From Neofusicoccum parvum (taxonomy: Eukaryota; Ascomycota; Dothideomycetes; Botryosphaeriales; Botryosphaeriaceae): a stretch of 64,000 nucleotides of DNA. Positions 1-11,031 of the stretch are shown here, one piece after another. How positions within the stretch are numbered: the first letter of the stretch is position 1; each line of letters opens with the position of its first letter. The notes under the pieces were generated by a model. The model saw only the letters and a program-made list of their open reading frames with translations. It was not told the origin of the DNA and did no database searches. Where the stretch lies: contig CP087209.1 of the NCBI GenBank assembly GCA_020912385.1, forward strand, positions 3,224,001 to 3,288,000, written 5' to 3'. The position numbers were made by a program, and so were the translations under genes.

Positions 1-334
1 GCGGCGAGAGATGGGATGGGATGGATAGATCCCAAGGGAGGTGTTCGGGGGTTGGAGGCGAGCTGGGGGACGAGAGCTTGATGAGCTGTCGGCGGTGCCT
101 GGCGCGGGCTGGCACTGGCGCGGCAAGAGGTTGGGGTCACGCCCGCGTGAGTGGAGCGCGGGCCAGGGCGCGATAAGGGCTGCACCCTCGGGCTAGGCCC
201 GCCCGGGCCTGGCGCCAGGCTTAATAATTGACGTCAGAAGCGGGCGACGCCTGTCTGACTCGATCCAGCCGAAAACTTGGGACGGTGTCTGCCTTGTCTC
301 TTCACCTGCAACACCACCGCCCCGCCCCGCCAAG
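1..334. other. Intergenic, upstream of SDO1
   Basis: No ORF with coding character is visible. The stretch is GC-rich and must contain the SDO1 promoter and 5' UTR. I see no clear TATA box. A neighbouring gene may lie to the left of the window. Confidence 0.5.
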
Positions 335-1344
335 ATGATCAAGACTGTGCGTGTCTGATGCCTTTCGCGTCTGCGCGGTCCTGCTAACGCGCCTCCAGCC
401 CGTCAACCAGATCAAGCTCACGAATGTGTCGCTGGTGCGCATGAAAAGAGGTGTGTATACCGCCGCCGCAAGCCACTGGTCGCGCGCCCCGCCACTAACT
501 CCTGCGCCTAGGCAAGAAGCGCTTCGAGATAGCATGCTACAAGAACAAGGTCCTCGAATGGCGCAACGGCGTCGAGAAGGACCTCGACAACGTCCTGCAG
601 ATCCCCAACGTCTTCGTGAACGTTAGCAAGGGCCAGGTCGCAAACTCGCAGGACCTGGGCAAGGCCTTCGGCGCCGACAAGTCGCTCGACGACATCATCC
701 TCGAGATTCTGAAGAAGGGCGAGCTGCAAGTCGGCGAGAAGGAACGGAACGCCCAGCTGGAGCGCGTGCACGCCGAGGTCATCGACATTGTCGCCGGCAA
801 GCTGGTTGACCCGAAGACGAAGCGAGTTTACACCACCGGCATGATCGAGAAGGCGCTCGACCAGCTGAGCTCGCAAATCGCACAGGCTGCTTCCAACAGC
901 GGCACGTCCACTCCTGCAAATGGCGATTCGAAGGACATACCGAAGAAGGATCTCCCCAAGTGGACCGGAGTCGCGACCAACAAGTCGGCTAAATCGCAAG
1001 CGCTGGAAGCCATGAAGGCGCTCATCGCATACCAGCCCATTCCTGTCGCGCGCGCTCGCATGAGGCTGCGCATCACCTGTCCCACCAACGTTCTGAAGCA
1101 GGCCGTCAAGTCAGCACCGAAGGCGGGTGATGATGGCGAGGACAAGGCGACCGGCACAGTCAAGGATCGCATACTGGGCTACGTCGAGCAGGTCGAGAAC
1201 CAAGACGTCCTTGGTGACGAGTGGGAATGCGTTGGCTTCGTGGAACCTGGCGCTTTCCGTGCCCTAGGCGAGTTCATCAGCAACCAGACCAAAGGTCGCG
1301 CAAGAGCAGAGGTGCTAGATATGGCTGTCATGCATGAAGATTAA
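335..1344 (+). CDS. SDO1: Ribosome maturation protein SDO1 (SBDS family)
   Basis: Three exons: 335-346, 399-450 and 512-1344, giving 298 aa. Introns 347-398 and 451-511 both have GT-AG ends and branch-like CTAAC/CTAACT. The first exon encodes only MIKT. The N-terminal FYSH domain is recognisable by QIKLTNVSLVRMK, KKRFEIACYKNKV and LDNVLQIPNVFVNVSKGQ (about residues 6-62), followed by the helical middle domain and the C-terminal domain ending near residue 298. SBDS proteins work with the EFL1 GTPase to release the anti-association factor eIF6/Tif6 from pre-60S subunits in the cytoplasm. A Ser/Thr/Gly-rich linker at about residues 149-165 is longer than in yeast. Start chosen because it gives the family N-terminus; an upstream stop-free frame is absent. 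Convergent with the PEBP gene downstream. Confidence 0.95.
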
Positions 1345-1869
1345 GAAGTTTAACGATTCATTGATTAGCATAACGGCGTTTTGGGACAGCAAAGATGGGC
1401 GGGAAAGGATAAAAGTAAACAAGATACCTTCTTGCGCTGGAAATATAGATTCATGAAATACTCAAAAGCAAACTGTTTTTAGTTACGAGAGCTAGTCTCT
1501 AATTCGTTTCCGTGAGTAGCAGTTGCATTGATTCGTTAACCGGACTTTCAAGGGAAAATATGCTCGCACATGGGGTAGAGGCATTTACTGGGATGGAAAC
1601 TTAAATGGAAAGGTTATGTATATTTTTCGGACGGATGTATAGACTTCCACAGCATATTTTATTGCTACAACACTTCCAAAGCTCACCCACATCTATCATC
1701 TACAACAACCATTCACCCTTCAACTACTGAAGCTTCAAGAAACATAAAACCATCGTCCCGCGAATGCGGAACTCGTATCACCATTGCCTCATAAAAGGAG
1801 CGACTACAAACTTCCGGGTATAGATGTCACACAACCACCGACTTCAGCTTGCCACCACAACACCTCCCT
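1345..1869. other. Convergent intergenic region (3' ends of SDO1 and PEBP gene)
   Basis: About 525 bases between two convergent stop codons. It is more AT-rich than its flanks, as expected for two facing 3' UTRs. No coding signal or RNA gene is seen. Confidence 0.6.
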
Positions 1870-2811
1870 TCAGCCAAGCAACACCATCGCGCCCGCCACA
1901 GCCCCGACCAGCGCTCCCACACCCAGCCTCTCCGCCCCGGACCCGCTGCTCTGTGTAGCCGCCGCGCCGGACGCGGTGCCGCTCGCGCTGCTCCCACCAG
2001 TCTCGCTCGCATCGCCGGACGGGCTGGCCGAGCCGGACGCGCTGGCACCACCGCCCGACGACGACGTGGTGTTGCCGCCGATGCCGGCGGCGGCGTCGTC
2101 GCCGGTGTAGGTGGCAGAGCCGTTGCCGGTAGTGCCGTTGCCGACGAGGAAGTAGGTCGCGGCGATGGGGTCGGCGAGGCCGGCGGCGGCGACGAAGGCC
2201 GAGGCGTTGAAGTTCTGGCGCTGCGCGCCGTCCGCGTACTGCGCGAACTGGTCGGGCAGCTCGAACCCGTCCGCCGACGGCTGCCGGAACAGCATGATGA
2301 TGTACCGGTGCGGCCCGACCGACGGCGGCGCCGGCCCCGCGTACGGCACGATCGCTTCGTCGTCTGTCGCCGAGAGCATCGCGAGGGAGGTGCCGTTGGG
2401 TCCTGTGACCGACTCGACCGAGCGCGAGAGGCGCGCCGATGGCTGGATCCAGTGCAGGATCTCGCCGCGGGAGTTGTCTTGCGGCGAGGGCGCGTCCGGG
2501 TCGACCATGAGGATGAGGAAGGTGGGGGGTTGGGTGCCGTTGGCGAAGGTGGTGTTGGCGGGAAGGAAGAGCTGCGGCGCGGTTTGGGTTGCTGGGTTGT
2601 GTTAGCCTTCAATGAGGGGTTGCGAGGGAAATTTCGTGGGGGATTCACCATTGCGAGCGAAGACTCCACCGTTCACGAAGAAGGCTGGTGTCGTGCTGTT
2701 GGAATCAAAGGTCGCGTCGAGGGTGACATCCGTGCTGGGACTGAAGTTCGGCGGCGTCTGAGCCAGCGCGCTTGCTGCTAGCAAGCTGAAGGAAAGAATT
2801 CTGGATTGCAT
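1870..2811 (-). CDS. Secreted PEBP-family protein with GPI-type tail
   Basis: Two exons on the minus strand, 2811-2649 and 2591-1870 (intron 2648-2592, branch GGCTAAC, acceptor CCCAG), giving 294 aa. Residues 1-17 form a signal peptide (MQSRILSFSLLAASALA). The phosphatidylethanolamine-binding fold is shown by LMVDPDAPSP near residue 82, GEILHWIQP near 98 and VPYAGPAPPSVGPHRYIIML near 136-156, which carry the usual ligand-pocket Asp, His and Tyr positions. From about residue 225 the chain is Ser/Gly/Ala-rich, ending in a hydrophobic tail (GVGALVGAVAGAMVLLG) typical of GPI-anchor signals. Cytosolic PEBPs inhibit carboxypeptidase Y or kinases; the role of secreted fungal versions is not established. 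N-glycosylation sequons are frequent. The PEBP assignment is strong, the anchor is inferred. Confidence 0.88.
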
Positions 2812-5340
2812 GCTTGCTGGTACGAGTATTCCTGAGTTGTGGATTTCGCGGTGTGACGAGAGGTCGATTGAGGCTCTAGGAGCTAGGTACAGGTGATGGA
2901 GGAACGGAGCTCTCTTGTAGCTCCGGCGGCAATGATGCAAAGCTGAAGGGAAAGACAGAAGCGACGGCGGCTGCAGCAGCCTCTTTATTGGAGGCGGCTC
3001 TGGTTCACGCCGGGGACTTGGACTTGCCCCAATTTATCCCAGCGGTGCGGATCTCGCAATTGTCCCCTTGATCTGAAAGTCGCCTCATCGGCAGACGGGT
3101 TGCAGGTTGCAGCATTAGCGAGCCGCGACCTGCATGCCTTGGCTGCTACGGCTGCACGCGCGTTCCTTTTACCGCCCGTCCATTCATCCTCTTGCTCTTC
3201 GATGCTGCTGCTGCCTATGGTGGGCGTGTTGCGTGTACTCTCGTCGGAGGAAAGAGCAAATCATGCACCCCAGCTTTTCGCTGAACGGCCGATGGCGCGG
3301 AACAAGGCGTTACAGAGTCCGGGGGAGGGATGGAATGAGCGCCCATGACGTCGCCAAGCCGGCTGCGACCTTGGCTGCTCCGCAGCTTTCTGCGGGGGAG
3401 CTCTCGCTTCTGGCCCGCCGATTGTATGACGGCACCACTCAAGCGCGCCGAGGCCTGGGCGACGCGGGATGGGAGGAATGGAAAATAGCAGCTAGCGATC
3501 AGGCGAGAGTGCTGTTGATGAGGAGATGATGGAAGAGGAATGATGAAGCCGTTCTTGCCGGCTGGCAGACGGATGACTCGCCGACACCCTCCCGCGCATG
3601 CGATCCAGTGCGGGCCGCTGCAGGGCGCAGCTGTAGTCGTGGCCGCTGATCGTGGAGACATCCCACCGGAAGGTCGGCAACGCCGCCCTCTTAAGCTTTG
3701 ACTGGAGTGGGTTAAGAACCTTATTTCCTGCGGAGGTGCAGAAGGCTGCGCAACGCCGGCCAGTTGTTGTACGTCCGAAGCACCATGTCCGAGCCCGTTC
3801 GAGAATGTTGGTACATTCTTCGGGTCTGACCACGCCCGCTTGCAACGGGAGAAGTGTCAGAAATGCGCTGCATACACCAAAGACGAATGTCCGAAACCTG
3901 TAGTTGCTTTAATGCTGCTCTGTTGTGCTCTCGGGTTTAGGCAGCGATTCGGACATACGATATCTTTGAATTGACGGGTTGGCCGATATGCTGCATATAC
4001 TTTACTCGGCGCGTCTTGGTTGTGCAAAAATAGGACAGAGGTGCTGGCTTCTCTACTCTTTGTCCACAAACTTGGTGTCTCGGGTGTGTCAAAAGTTGCC
4101 CTAACGTAAGACACCAGTCGCTGCAATTCCGACCGGAGGAGTGGGGGATACCTTTGCATTTCCCGCCAATGTTCGTTCAGAACGTAAGGTAATTTTTTCA
4201 TTGGTTTATTTCCTGTGTGGACTCTTCTGTGTCGGAATATGACGTGCTTAGTCGAAGTTGCTATACTCAGTAAGATCTTACGTTGAATGTGTGAGGCTGC
4301 ATGATCATCGAGTAGCAGTACAACAGTACAACAGCAATGAAGTACTCGCTTATTCGCGAATACTTGTCAGACACCTCATCCGCTCTATGCCAATGACTGT
4401 TTCGACTTCAGGCGCGTCGCCAACATAGCGGCTTAGTTGGCATGATAGAGTCGTAGATACATGATAGGAAAAAGGAAATTCAGAAAGGAAATCTGACGAC
4501 AATCGGCAGCGGAGAAAGAGTTTGATAAGACTGAGATCAGTCTGGTCATCCATCCGTCTTGATATCCGGAGAAAAAGTCATACTTGTGTGCCTGGTCTCT
4601 TAGCTTACCTACAAGTGATCTACGCCTCAATCGATTGGGGATGCCGATGTTTGAGCACAGCGTGAAAGTAGATAGGTGCGACGATGAATATTCGCTCATT
4701 GATGGGAATGGTAGAGATAATCCTTCGTGGCTAATACTTCTCCGCTCCTCATGTGAAGCTCGGTTTCTCCTGCTTGGTCTCATGCTCGGGTTTGCTTCGA
4801 AGGATCTCACGGCGCAACCCCTCTCGCTAGCCGTTGTTAGCCAGTAGATCCGAACTGCGTGAGGGGTCTAGAGCTTGTTGTTGGAGATGTGTGTGAGGTA
4901 TCCAAAAGCAGTCCATTTGAAGTCTCAAGCTTCGTAGGGGCCGGAGATCTCTCTCGGTTCAGTGTTGTCAGTGCTCTAAAGCAGAGATCAGCTCGACAAG
5001 AGCTTCCCATACACATGCAACTCACGCCATGAAGGAGATGTTGTGTCGCACATCCTCCCCACATGGATGCCGAGGGGTGACCGTTTCGCCGGCCGGCAGG
5101 GGCTAACAGCCGGAGGCTGAATCGGCTCCACATCTAGCGTCGGAACGAGCGATCAAGCAACCAAAAAAGCATCCTGGCGTCTCCGTCAATGCATGGCGGA
5201 GAGCGCTGCGTCTCGCTCGCTTCTCACGAGATCCTCGTACCGGTTCTTTCTCCCAACACAGGCCTCCTGCTCCGCATCTTGTCCAGGAGATCCTCACACA
5301 GGCGTCCAACACAGACGACCAGGCGAGAAAAGGCGACCGC
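2812..5340. other. Gene-free region, left part
   Basis: I see no supportable gene. Short ORFs such as the 114-codon minus-strand frame at 3857-4201 and the 125-codon minus-strand frame at 4433-4810 lack codon bias, splice context and any family resemblance. The part from about 3.9 to 4.85 kb is noticeably more AT-rich than the surroundings. The first few hundred bases must hold the promoter of the PEBP gene. Confidence 0.4.
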
Positions 5341-5361
5341 TCAAACGAACGGGTTCAGGGG

Positions 5362-6103
5362 CATAAATGCGCCACTGGCCGTGGCTCAGGCCTCAGGGAT
5401 CGTCAGGTCTCCCGCATGATGCGGACGGGGCAGCCACAGGCCTTACGGCCTCACGCCAGCGGAGCCGGGAAAGGGTATCCTGAGGCCCGGTAGAGAAAGG
5501 AAACTCCACCGCCCGCTTGGCCAAGAACGGATGTTTCCCTCTGCTACTTCGGAGCTCGGTGAATCTCCCTTCAGAATGTCTCACAGTATTCCGGCAAGCG
5601 GCACTTAGTCCCATTCGTACTATGGAGAGCGGGCTCATGAGGGGCAAAAGACGTTCTAGAAGAGAGCTGTGCCGCAGAACTCACCCCTTCTTGGTGAACT
5701 GTCGGGGTGATTGGCTGGTCACAAGCGGCGGCGCGTTTCGATGGCGTGGCCTTGCAAGCCTGCGTTGAACCACAGGGCGAGGAACTCCAACCTTGCGGTC
5801 CCAGCCCTCAGTGACGCGACGCCATGAGGCTGTCCAGCGCCAACACGGGCGCCAGTGAAGCTTGCGTGCGTTGCAAATGCTTCCACAGCGATCAAGAGTG
5901 GGGACGAGAAAAAGCCTCTGAGAGTCGGTCGAGACTGTGGGCATAGGGCCTATCGAGGACCGATTGGCGTCGAACAGACCTCTGTTTCGGCCGGTAAAGG
6001 ACTAATCCCACAGACCAGTGTGACGGACTGACCTTCCGGCAACAGGGCCTGCTCCGCGGACCGATCCTCCATGCTGGGTTCGCTCATCAATTTTAATTTT
6101 TTT
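5362..6103 (+). ncRNA. Candidate structured noncoding RNA (unidentified)
   Basis: This is a tentative call. The block has no coding frame but several compact hairpins: stem 5438-5442/5447-5451 with a TTAC loop, stem 5837-5841/5848-5852 with a 6-base loop, and a stem at 5857-5865/5873-5883 with nine pairs, a 2-base bulge and a 7-base loop. CATAAAT at 5362-5368 could be a TATA-like element, and no run of four T occurs until T4 at 6091-6094 and T7 at 6097-6103, which would suit a Pol III terminator. GGAAACTCC at 5499-5507 loosely resembles conserved region I of RNase P/MRP RNAs, but I cannot find a convincing partner region V. No telomerase template repeat is present. Strand is inferred from the T run. 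Confidence 0.22.
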
Positions 6104-8212
6104 GGCCCAAGATGGGGAAGGCCGAGTCAGGGCTGTGGCGAGGGGAAGAGGGTAGCAGGGCTGATGGAAGGCCTTGTGGAGAAGACTTCCATCTCTGTCG
6201 AAGTTGAAGCTGCGGCTGTGCTGCGGTTCGCTGGAAATAGCACGCTGGACAGGGGGTAATGAGGCCGCGTATGCTTTTTCCTCAACGGCGCAGTCGCGTT
6301 TCCTGTGAGGAATGGGCAGCGCAGAACACTGGCATGCAAGCGCTGGTGAAGGCTGTCAGCTGGTCTATTGAATCAATAGCAAGGTGACGATCTTTTCTCT
6401 GGTGATGTGTCGCGGCGGTGGTCGACAGTGCGTTGTCGAGCCCATCCGTCCTGTATTGCCGCACACCATTGGCACGGACAGTGCCTGTTCGCCGCAACTT
6501 CAACCGCGCGCCAATATAATCTGCAGAAAATCAGTTAAGACCCAATTTCGACTGGCGCGGCACAAGTTGCTGTGCGGAGGAGCTGCTGCAAGCTTGCTGG
6601 TGCAGCGAGGCCCATGTGTCGACTATGCCAGAAAGGCGCAGGCACGCGAGACATGCGTTGCGCTATCGTGGCTGATGCTTCACCCAAAGCCCAGGCGCAT
6701 GAACAGCTCCATGTCTCCTCTGGCCGGGTCCTGCAGTTGCAAAGGTTCGTGAGGAATGTGCCTTGCTCCGAGAGGCCTCGGGCGACGGCTCGTGTTTGTC
6801 GGCCGTAGCTGACTGAAGATAGGTGGGCAAGTCATGTAATACGGAAGCGCTACGGAAAACCCGAGCGTGTATATTGCTATAGCAAAGTTATCTCCGAGAA
6901 CGCAGGGCCGAGCAGCACGCAGGCAGAGGCGAGAGGGCATTCCCGAAACCCTCTTGAATCAGAAAGCCGTTTCAATTCGGACCGCCATGAAACCTCGGGC
7001 CGTGAGCGTGGTTCGTGGCTCGTGGCTCGCGGCTCGCGGCTCGCGGGCTGCAGGTGAAATTTTGCTCGCTCGCTGCCAGTGGCCGTGATCTGGGCTGTGC
7101 CGGGATGTGAGATTTGGCCGCTTGTGTGATAGGGCAGCGCGCCGTCCTGGTGCAGCGGCGCCACGACGGCGGCGACGGCGTTGACGGGCGCTGATCGGCA
7201 GGTGAGCAGAGACGAGACCTCCAGAGATGCCGGGCGGGTACCGTGACTTGTCCGTCACTTGTCAGGCCGCGGCACTGCGGTCGGGGTGATTGGCGCGCGG
7301 GCGGCCAAATGCTGTGCTGCGGGCGGCGGTGGTGAGAGGTGAGGGCAGGGCGTACGTACGCAGCGAACACTCTCTGCAGTGTGGCTGTCCGCACAACAAG
7401 CTTCGGCTCCCGGCGCGCGCGAGGTGGCCATTCACAGCCTCCTGCGCTGCGGCGGCATCCCCTCCGCGCGCGACAGCGACCGGCCTCCCCCTAGAGATGT
7501 TTTAATGCAAAAATGCGCCCGGCATCAGGCTGGCGGCGCGCGGAAGACGGCAGGGCGTGGTCCAGGCCGACAATGAGCCGGGCGCCATGACGATGCTGAT
7601 GTGCGACGGCGGTCGGGGCCGGCGCTGGCGCTGCGCTTCGACGGCGGGCGCTGACGGCGGGCAAGGGCAGCAGGCAGCGCAAATGCCGGGCTCCCGCATC
7701 CCTGCAGCGTGCTCGGCGCTGGCCTGTCCAAGCGTCGGGGCCGTGGACAAGTTGGCGGAGATTGCCCGCGCGCATCGGGGCGCAGTCGCGCTGCCCAGCT
7801 GAAACGCCCTCACTCCCTATCGCCAGCAAAACCAGCCCGCCGCCCGGCTCCAGCGTCGTCGAACACTTTTCACCAACCCACTCGAAACCACACCACAGCA
7901 CCTCTCCACCAGCTCCTGCATCCGACCGCATCTCTCGTTCTGAGCCTCACGCATAAGAGTACGCCATCGCCCGTCGCTGCCTGCCCAGCCCTCTCCCGTA
8001 CTCCGCCCTCCGGCGCATCCTTGGCCGTACCCGAAAATAGAAAGCTTACGACGCCTGCTAGCGCCTAGTCTCCATCGTCCCCAGCGACCCGACCGCAGCA
8101 GCCAGCACAGAAAGACCCATCGCCATCATCACTCAGGAAACAACAGTACACCTGTCGCCCACCTGAGGCACCCACAACACCACACATCGCTTTCCACACA
8201 CATCCGCCCGCA
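6104..8212. other. Gene-free region and long upstream region of the bZIP gene
   Basis: No ORF here shows coding bias. From about 7.8 kb the plus strand becomes rich in CA/CC tracts (cacc, acaaca, ccatcg), which is typical of fungal 5' UTRs, so the bZIP transcript probably has a leader of several hundred bases. A short tandem repeat lies at 7013-7047. Confidence 0.45.
7013..7047. repeat. 7-bp tandem repeat, five units
   Basis: Five consecutive copies of TCGTGGC/TCGCGGC are visible. The first two units carry T and the next three carry C at the fourth base; the last ends in G instead of C. Probably a replication-slippage array with no coding role. Confidence 0.8.
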
Positions 8213-9977
8213 ATGTCGACGGTCGCAGCGCAGCCCATGGGCTACACGCCCTTCCCCAATCAGTGTTTCGACCCCGACATGGACTCTCTCGTCGACTTCA
8301 ACGCCATTCCCTCGCCCGGTCCCGCTAGCTCATCGTCGCACATGCCGCCGTCAACAGTGGCATCGACCATGACCAGCCCGACCAACACCATCAGGCCTCT
8401 CGACCTGGCCGAGGACCACCAGACTCCGGCGAAGCCGAGCCACGAGTATGACCTTTTCAAGCAGCAGACCGGCCTGCCCTCGGGCTCCGTCCCGGGCATT
8501 GGCATGTCGCAGTCCATGAGCGGCAACTACAGCCAGGTCTTCAGCAACTCCGGCATTGGTCTCGACGACGGCTGGGGAAGCGGACTTGGCGACATGGACA
8601 TGGACATGGGCAACTCCGGCCTGCCCGCTTTCTTCTTCCCGCAAGGCGAGAACTCCCAATCCGAGGATTTCGTCGACCCCAGCGCCATCCAGGATCAGCC
8701 CCAGCAGAATGTGCGCTTCTTCCCCGGCATGCATCAGCAGCAAGCCGCTCTGGCCAAGGCGCAGGCGCAGGCCCAGCAGCAGAGGCAGCAGCAGATGCTC
8801 CAGCACCAGCACCAGCAGAGGGAGCAGCAGAGCCGTGTCAACCACGCCCAGAGGAAATCTGCTCAGTTCAGCGATGCGCGCACCGAGGAGACCATCGCTC
8901 GCGTCGTCAACCAGATCCGCCACAACAGCACGCTTTCGTCCAACGGCTCGGACTGCGGCTCCAACCCTCTCCCTCACATCATCAAGATGAAGAAGGATGA
9001 GGAGGACATGGATGAGGACGAGAGGCTCCTGGCCAGCGAAGAGGGCAAGAAGCTCAGCAGCAAGGAGCGCCGCCAGCTGAGGAACAAGGTTTCTGCCCGT
9101 GCTTTCCGCTCCCGCAGAAAGGGTAAGCACACTCATATCTACACTTGATTGCACAATCACTGACAGTAACGCAGAGTACATTGGCCAGCTTGAGGGCGAG
9201 GTCGCCAGCAAGACCAACGAGAACACCGAGCTTAGGATGCAGAACCGCTCTCTCATGGAGGAGAACGCTCGCTCCCGCGCCTTCATCGAGCGTCTGCTCC
9301 GCCACCAGGCTTTCGGCCCCTTCCTTGATGAGCTTAGCCGTGACCCGGCCCTGACCGGCGAGTCGGCCAAGCTCCCCACCAACGCTCCTGCCCAGGCCCC
9401 CCAGCAGGCCTCGTCCGCTCCTCAGATGATGAAGCAGACTTCGCAGAACCACTCCCAGATGGGCATGTCCATGATCCCTGAGCAGTCTGCTACCATGTCC
9501 TTCGACAACATGAACTACTTCCCCAACACCGGGTTCAACTTCAACAACCCCCAGGTTTTCGCCGTCCTCGAGGTTCCCGAGGGCCCCGCCAACCCCTTCG
9601 ACACCGAGGTCCTCTCCGGCAAGGGCAGCTCCACCTTCTCTCCCGTTGAGGAGATTAAGGAGATCAAGCCCGACTACCCCGTCATCGAGCGCCCCGAGAC
9701 TGCCGAGACCGAGGCCGAGAAGCCCGTTGAGGCTGTCGCCGAGGTTGAGGATGTCGACGATGGCAACCCGGACTTCGCTCTGTACTACAACTCGCCTGCT
9801 CCCTCTGCCGCTGCCCCTTCCGAGCCCATGTTCGGCAACATTGCGCCGGAGAAGGCTTTCGGTCGCATCGAGGTTGTCGTTTCCCAGGAGACCACTGAGC
9901 AGCTGCAACAGCGTCTTGAGCGTTCGATCGCCAAGTTTGACGCGGTGTACGAGAGGATGCAGAGTATGATGTTGTAA
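8213..9977 (+). CDS. bZIP transcription factor
   Basis: Exons 8213-9122 and 9175-9977 (intron 9123-9174, GTAAGC donor, branch CACTGAC, GCAG acceptor), 570 aa. The basic region at about residues 284-304 reads RRQLRNKVSARAFRSRRKEY, with the invariant Asn and Arg of bZIP proteins (N-x7-R). The intron falls at the end of the basic region, and the leucine-zipper coiled coil follows at about 305-345. Residues about 165-205 are Gln-rich with Met and His, and the C-terminal half is Pro/Glu/Ala-rich, both typical of activation regions. The protein should bind short palindromic DNA as a dimer in the nucleus. The sequence resembles a filamentous-fungal bZIP group distinct from the AP-1, ATF/CREB and HapX types, but I cannot assign a named orthologue. 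A very long 5' leader suggests translational or post-transcriptional regulation. Confidence 0.9.
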
Positions 9978-11031
9978 GCCGGGGTGTAAGTGACATACGA
10001 GAGGTGTTTCTGGGAGATAGGCGTTTGGGTTGAGCATATATCCTTCTTTCTACCTGATTCTGTGAATATTTGGAAGCGAACACTTTTGGCCATGACTCTC
10101 TTTTTACCACGGGAAGCGATACATGGGACTAGGGACCCAGGGATTTGATTTGGTCTGCCTTAGAGCAGCGTGGATATGGGCGCGAAAAAGGGAGCGCTTA
10201 CACAAGCACATTTTTCATTTGTTACTGATAGCCTGGAGAACTCCCTCCACCAATACCGTAGCGTTGGTTTTATAGTTGTGATTACCACATCCTGATTTAG
10301 AGTAACTTTTGATCATCACTCATCTTCCTGGCTGTGATCCCGCGTACTGAGTATCTAATGTCTTCAAATTGGTGGACAATGATTAGCATCCAGGGCATTG
10401 GGCGGTCGGGGTTGCGCGCTGACGTAATGGAGGTTTGGCGCGTCCCGTCGTGCAGCTCGCCCAAATTTTCGAGACGTCGATACACAACCGTGTCGCCGTC
10501 ACCTCTGACGCTTCCACAGCCTCGAGGGAAAACTTTGCAACCACGGCGTCTCCGGCCTTCGCAGTGGCTTCAATTTCCGCAGCTGCGCGGTGCCTGACAA
10601 AGGTGCGAAGCCCTCTGCTGTCCGCACACAGCTTGAGAGCTGCCTGCCCTGCGGCTTCCGTCCCTTGGACTTCTTGCCGCCTGAAGTCAGCCAGTCACAC
10701 CGACACCGCGGTGATTGACTCACTAAAAAACGTCATACACAAGCTCAAGAAACAGCCCGATACAAGATCGTCCGACGCGCCCTCGGACATCTCTCCCGCA
10801 AGAACTGCACCGTCCGAGTCCGAACAGCATTCGCACGCTTCACCCGATCTTGGACTCACGAACATCTACGCCGCCCCCCGACTTCACAGGGGAGATCGGT
10901 CTCACCTTATTTATTCGACCGAGCCATGCTCTAGCTATCCTCTCACGACTGATCAAATAATTACGCCTTACGCCCCGCCCGACACTCGCGTCCTCTCGTC
11001 CTACCTAGCCAAAGACTACACCAATAAAAGT
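9978..11031. other. Intergenic, with an ATG-less open frame joined to tRNase Z
   Basis: The first 400 bases hold the bZIP 3' UTR and nothing else obvious. From 10435 to 11031 there is a stop-free frame of 199 codons that runs directly into the tRNase Z coding sequence but contains no ATG. It may be 5' UTR or part of an extended N-terminus; see the findings. Confidence 0.5.

Noticed and set aside
1827..2669. 280-codon minus-strand and 310-codon plus-strand frames over the PEBP gene
   Set aside because: Other-frame readings of the same GC-rich exon. Neither contains recognisable motifs, and the PEBP frame does.
3857..4810. Minus-strand frames of 114 and 125 codons
   Set aside because: AT-richer noncoding context, no conserved motif and no consistent codon use.
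5362..6103. Telomerase RNA
   Set aside because: No template-like CCCTAA permutation of useful length occurs in the block. The only eight-base match in the window (CCTAACCC on the minus strand near 29470) is isolated.
8351..9382. 343-codon minus-strand frame opposite the bZIP gene
   Set aside because: Leu/Ala/Val-rich antisense shadow that crosses the confirmed bZIP intron.
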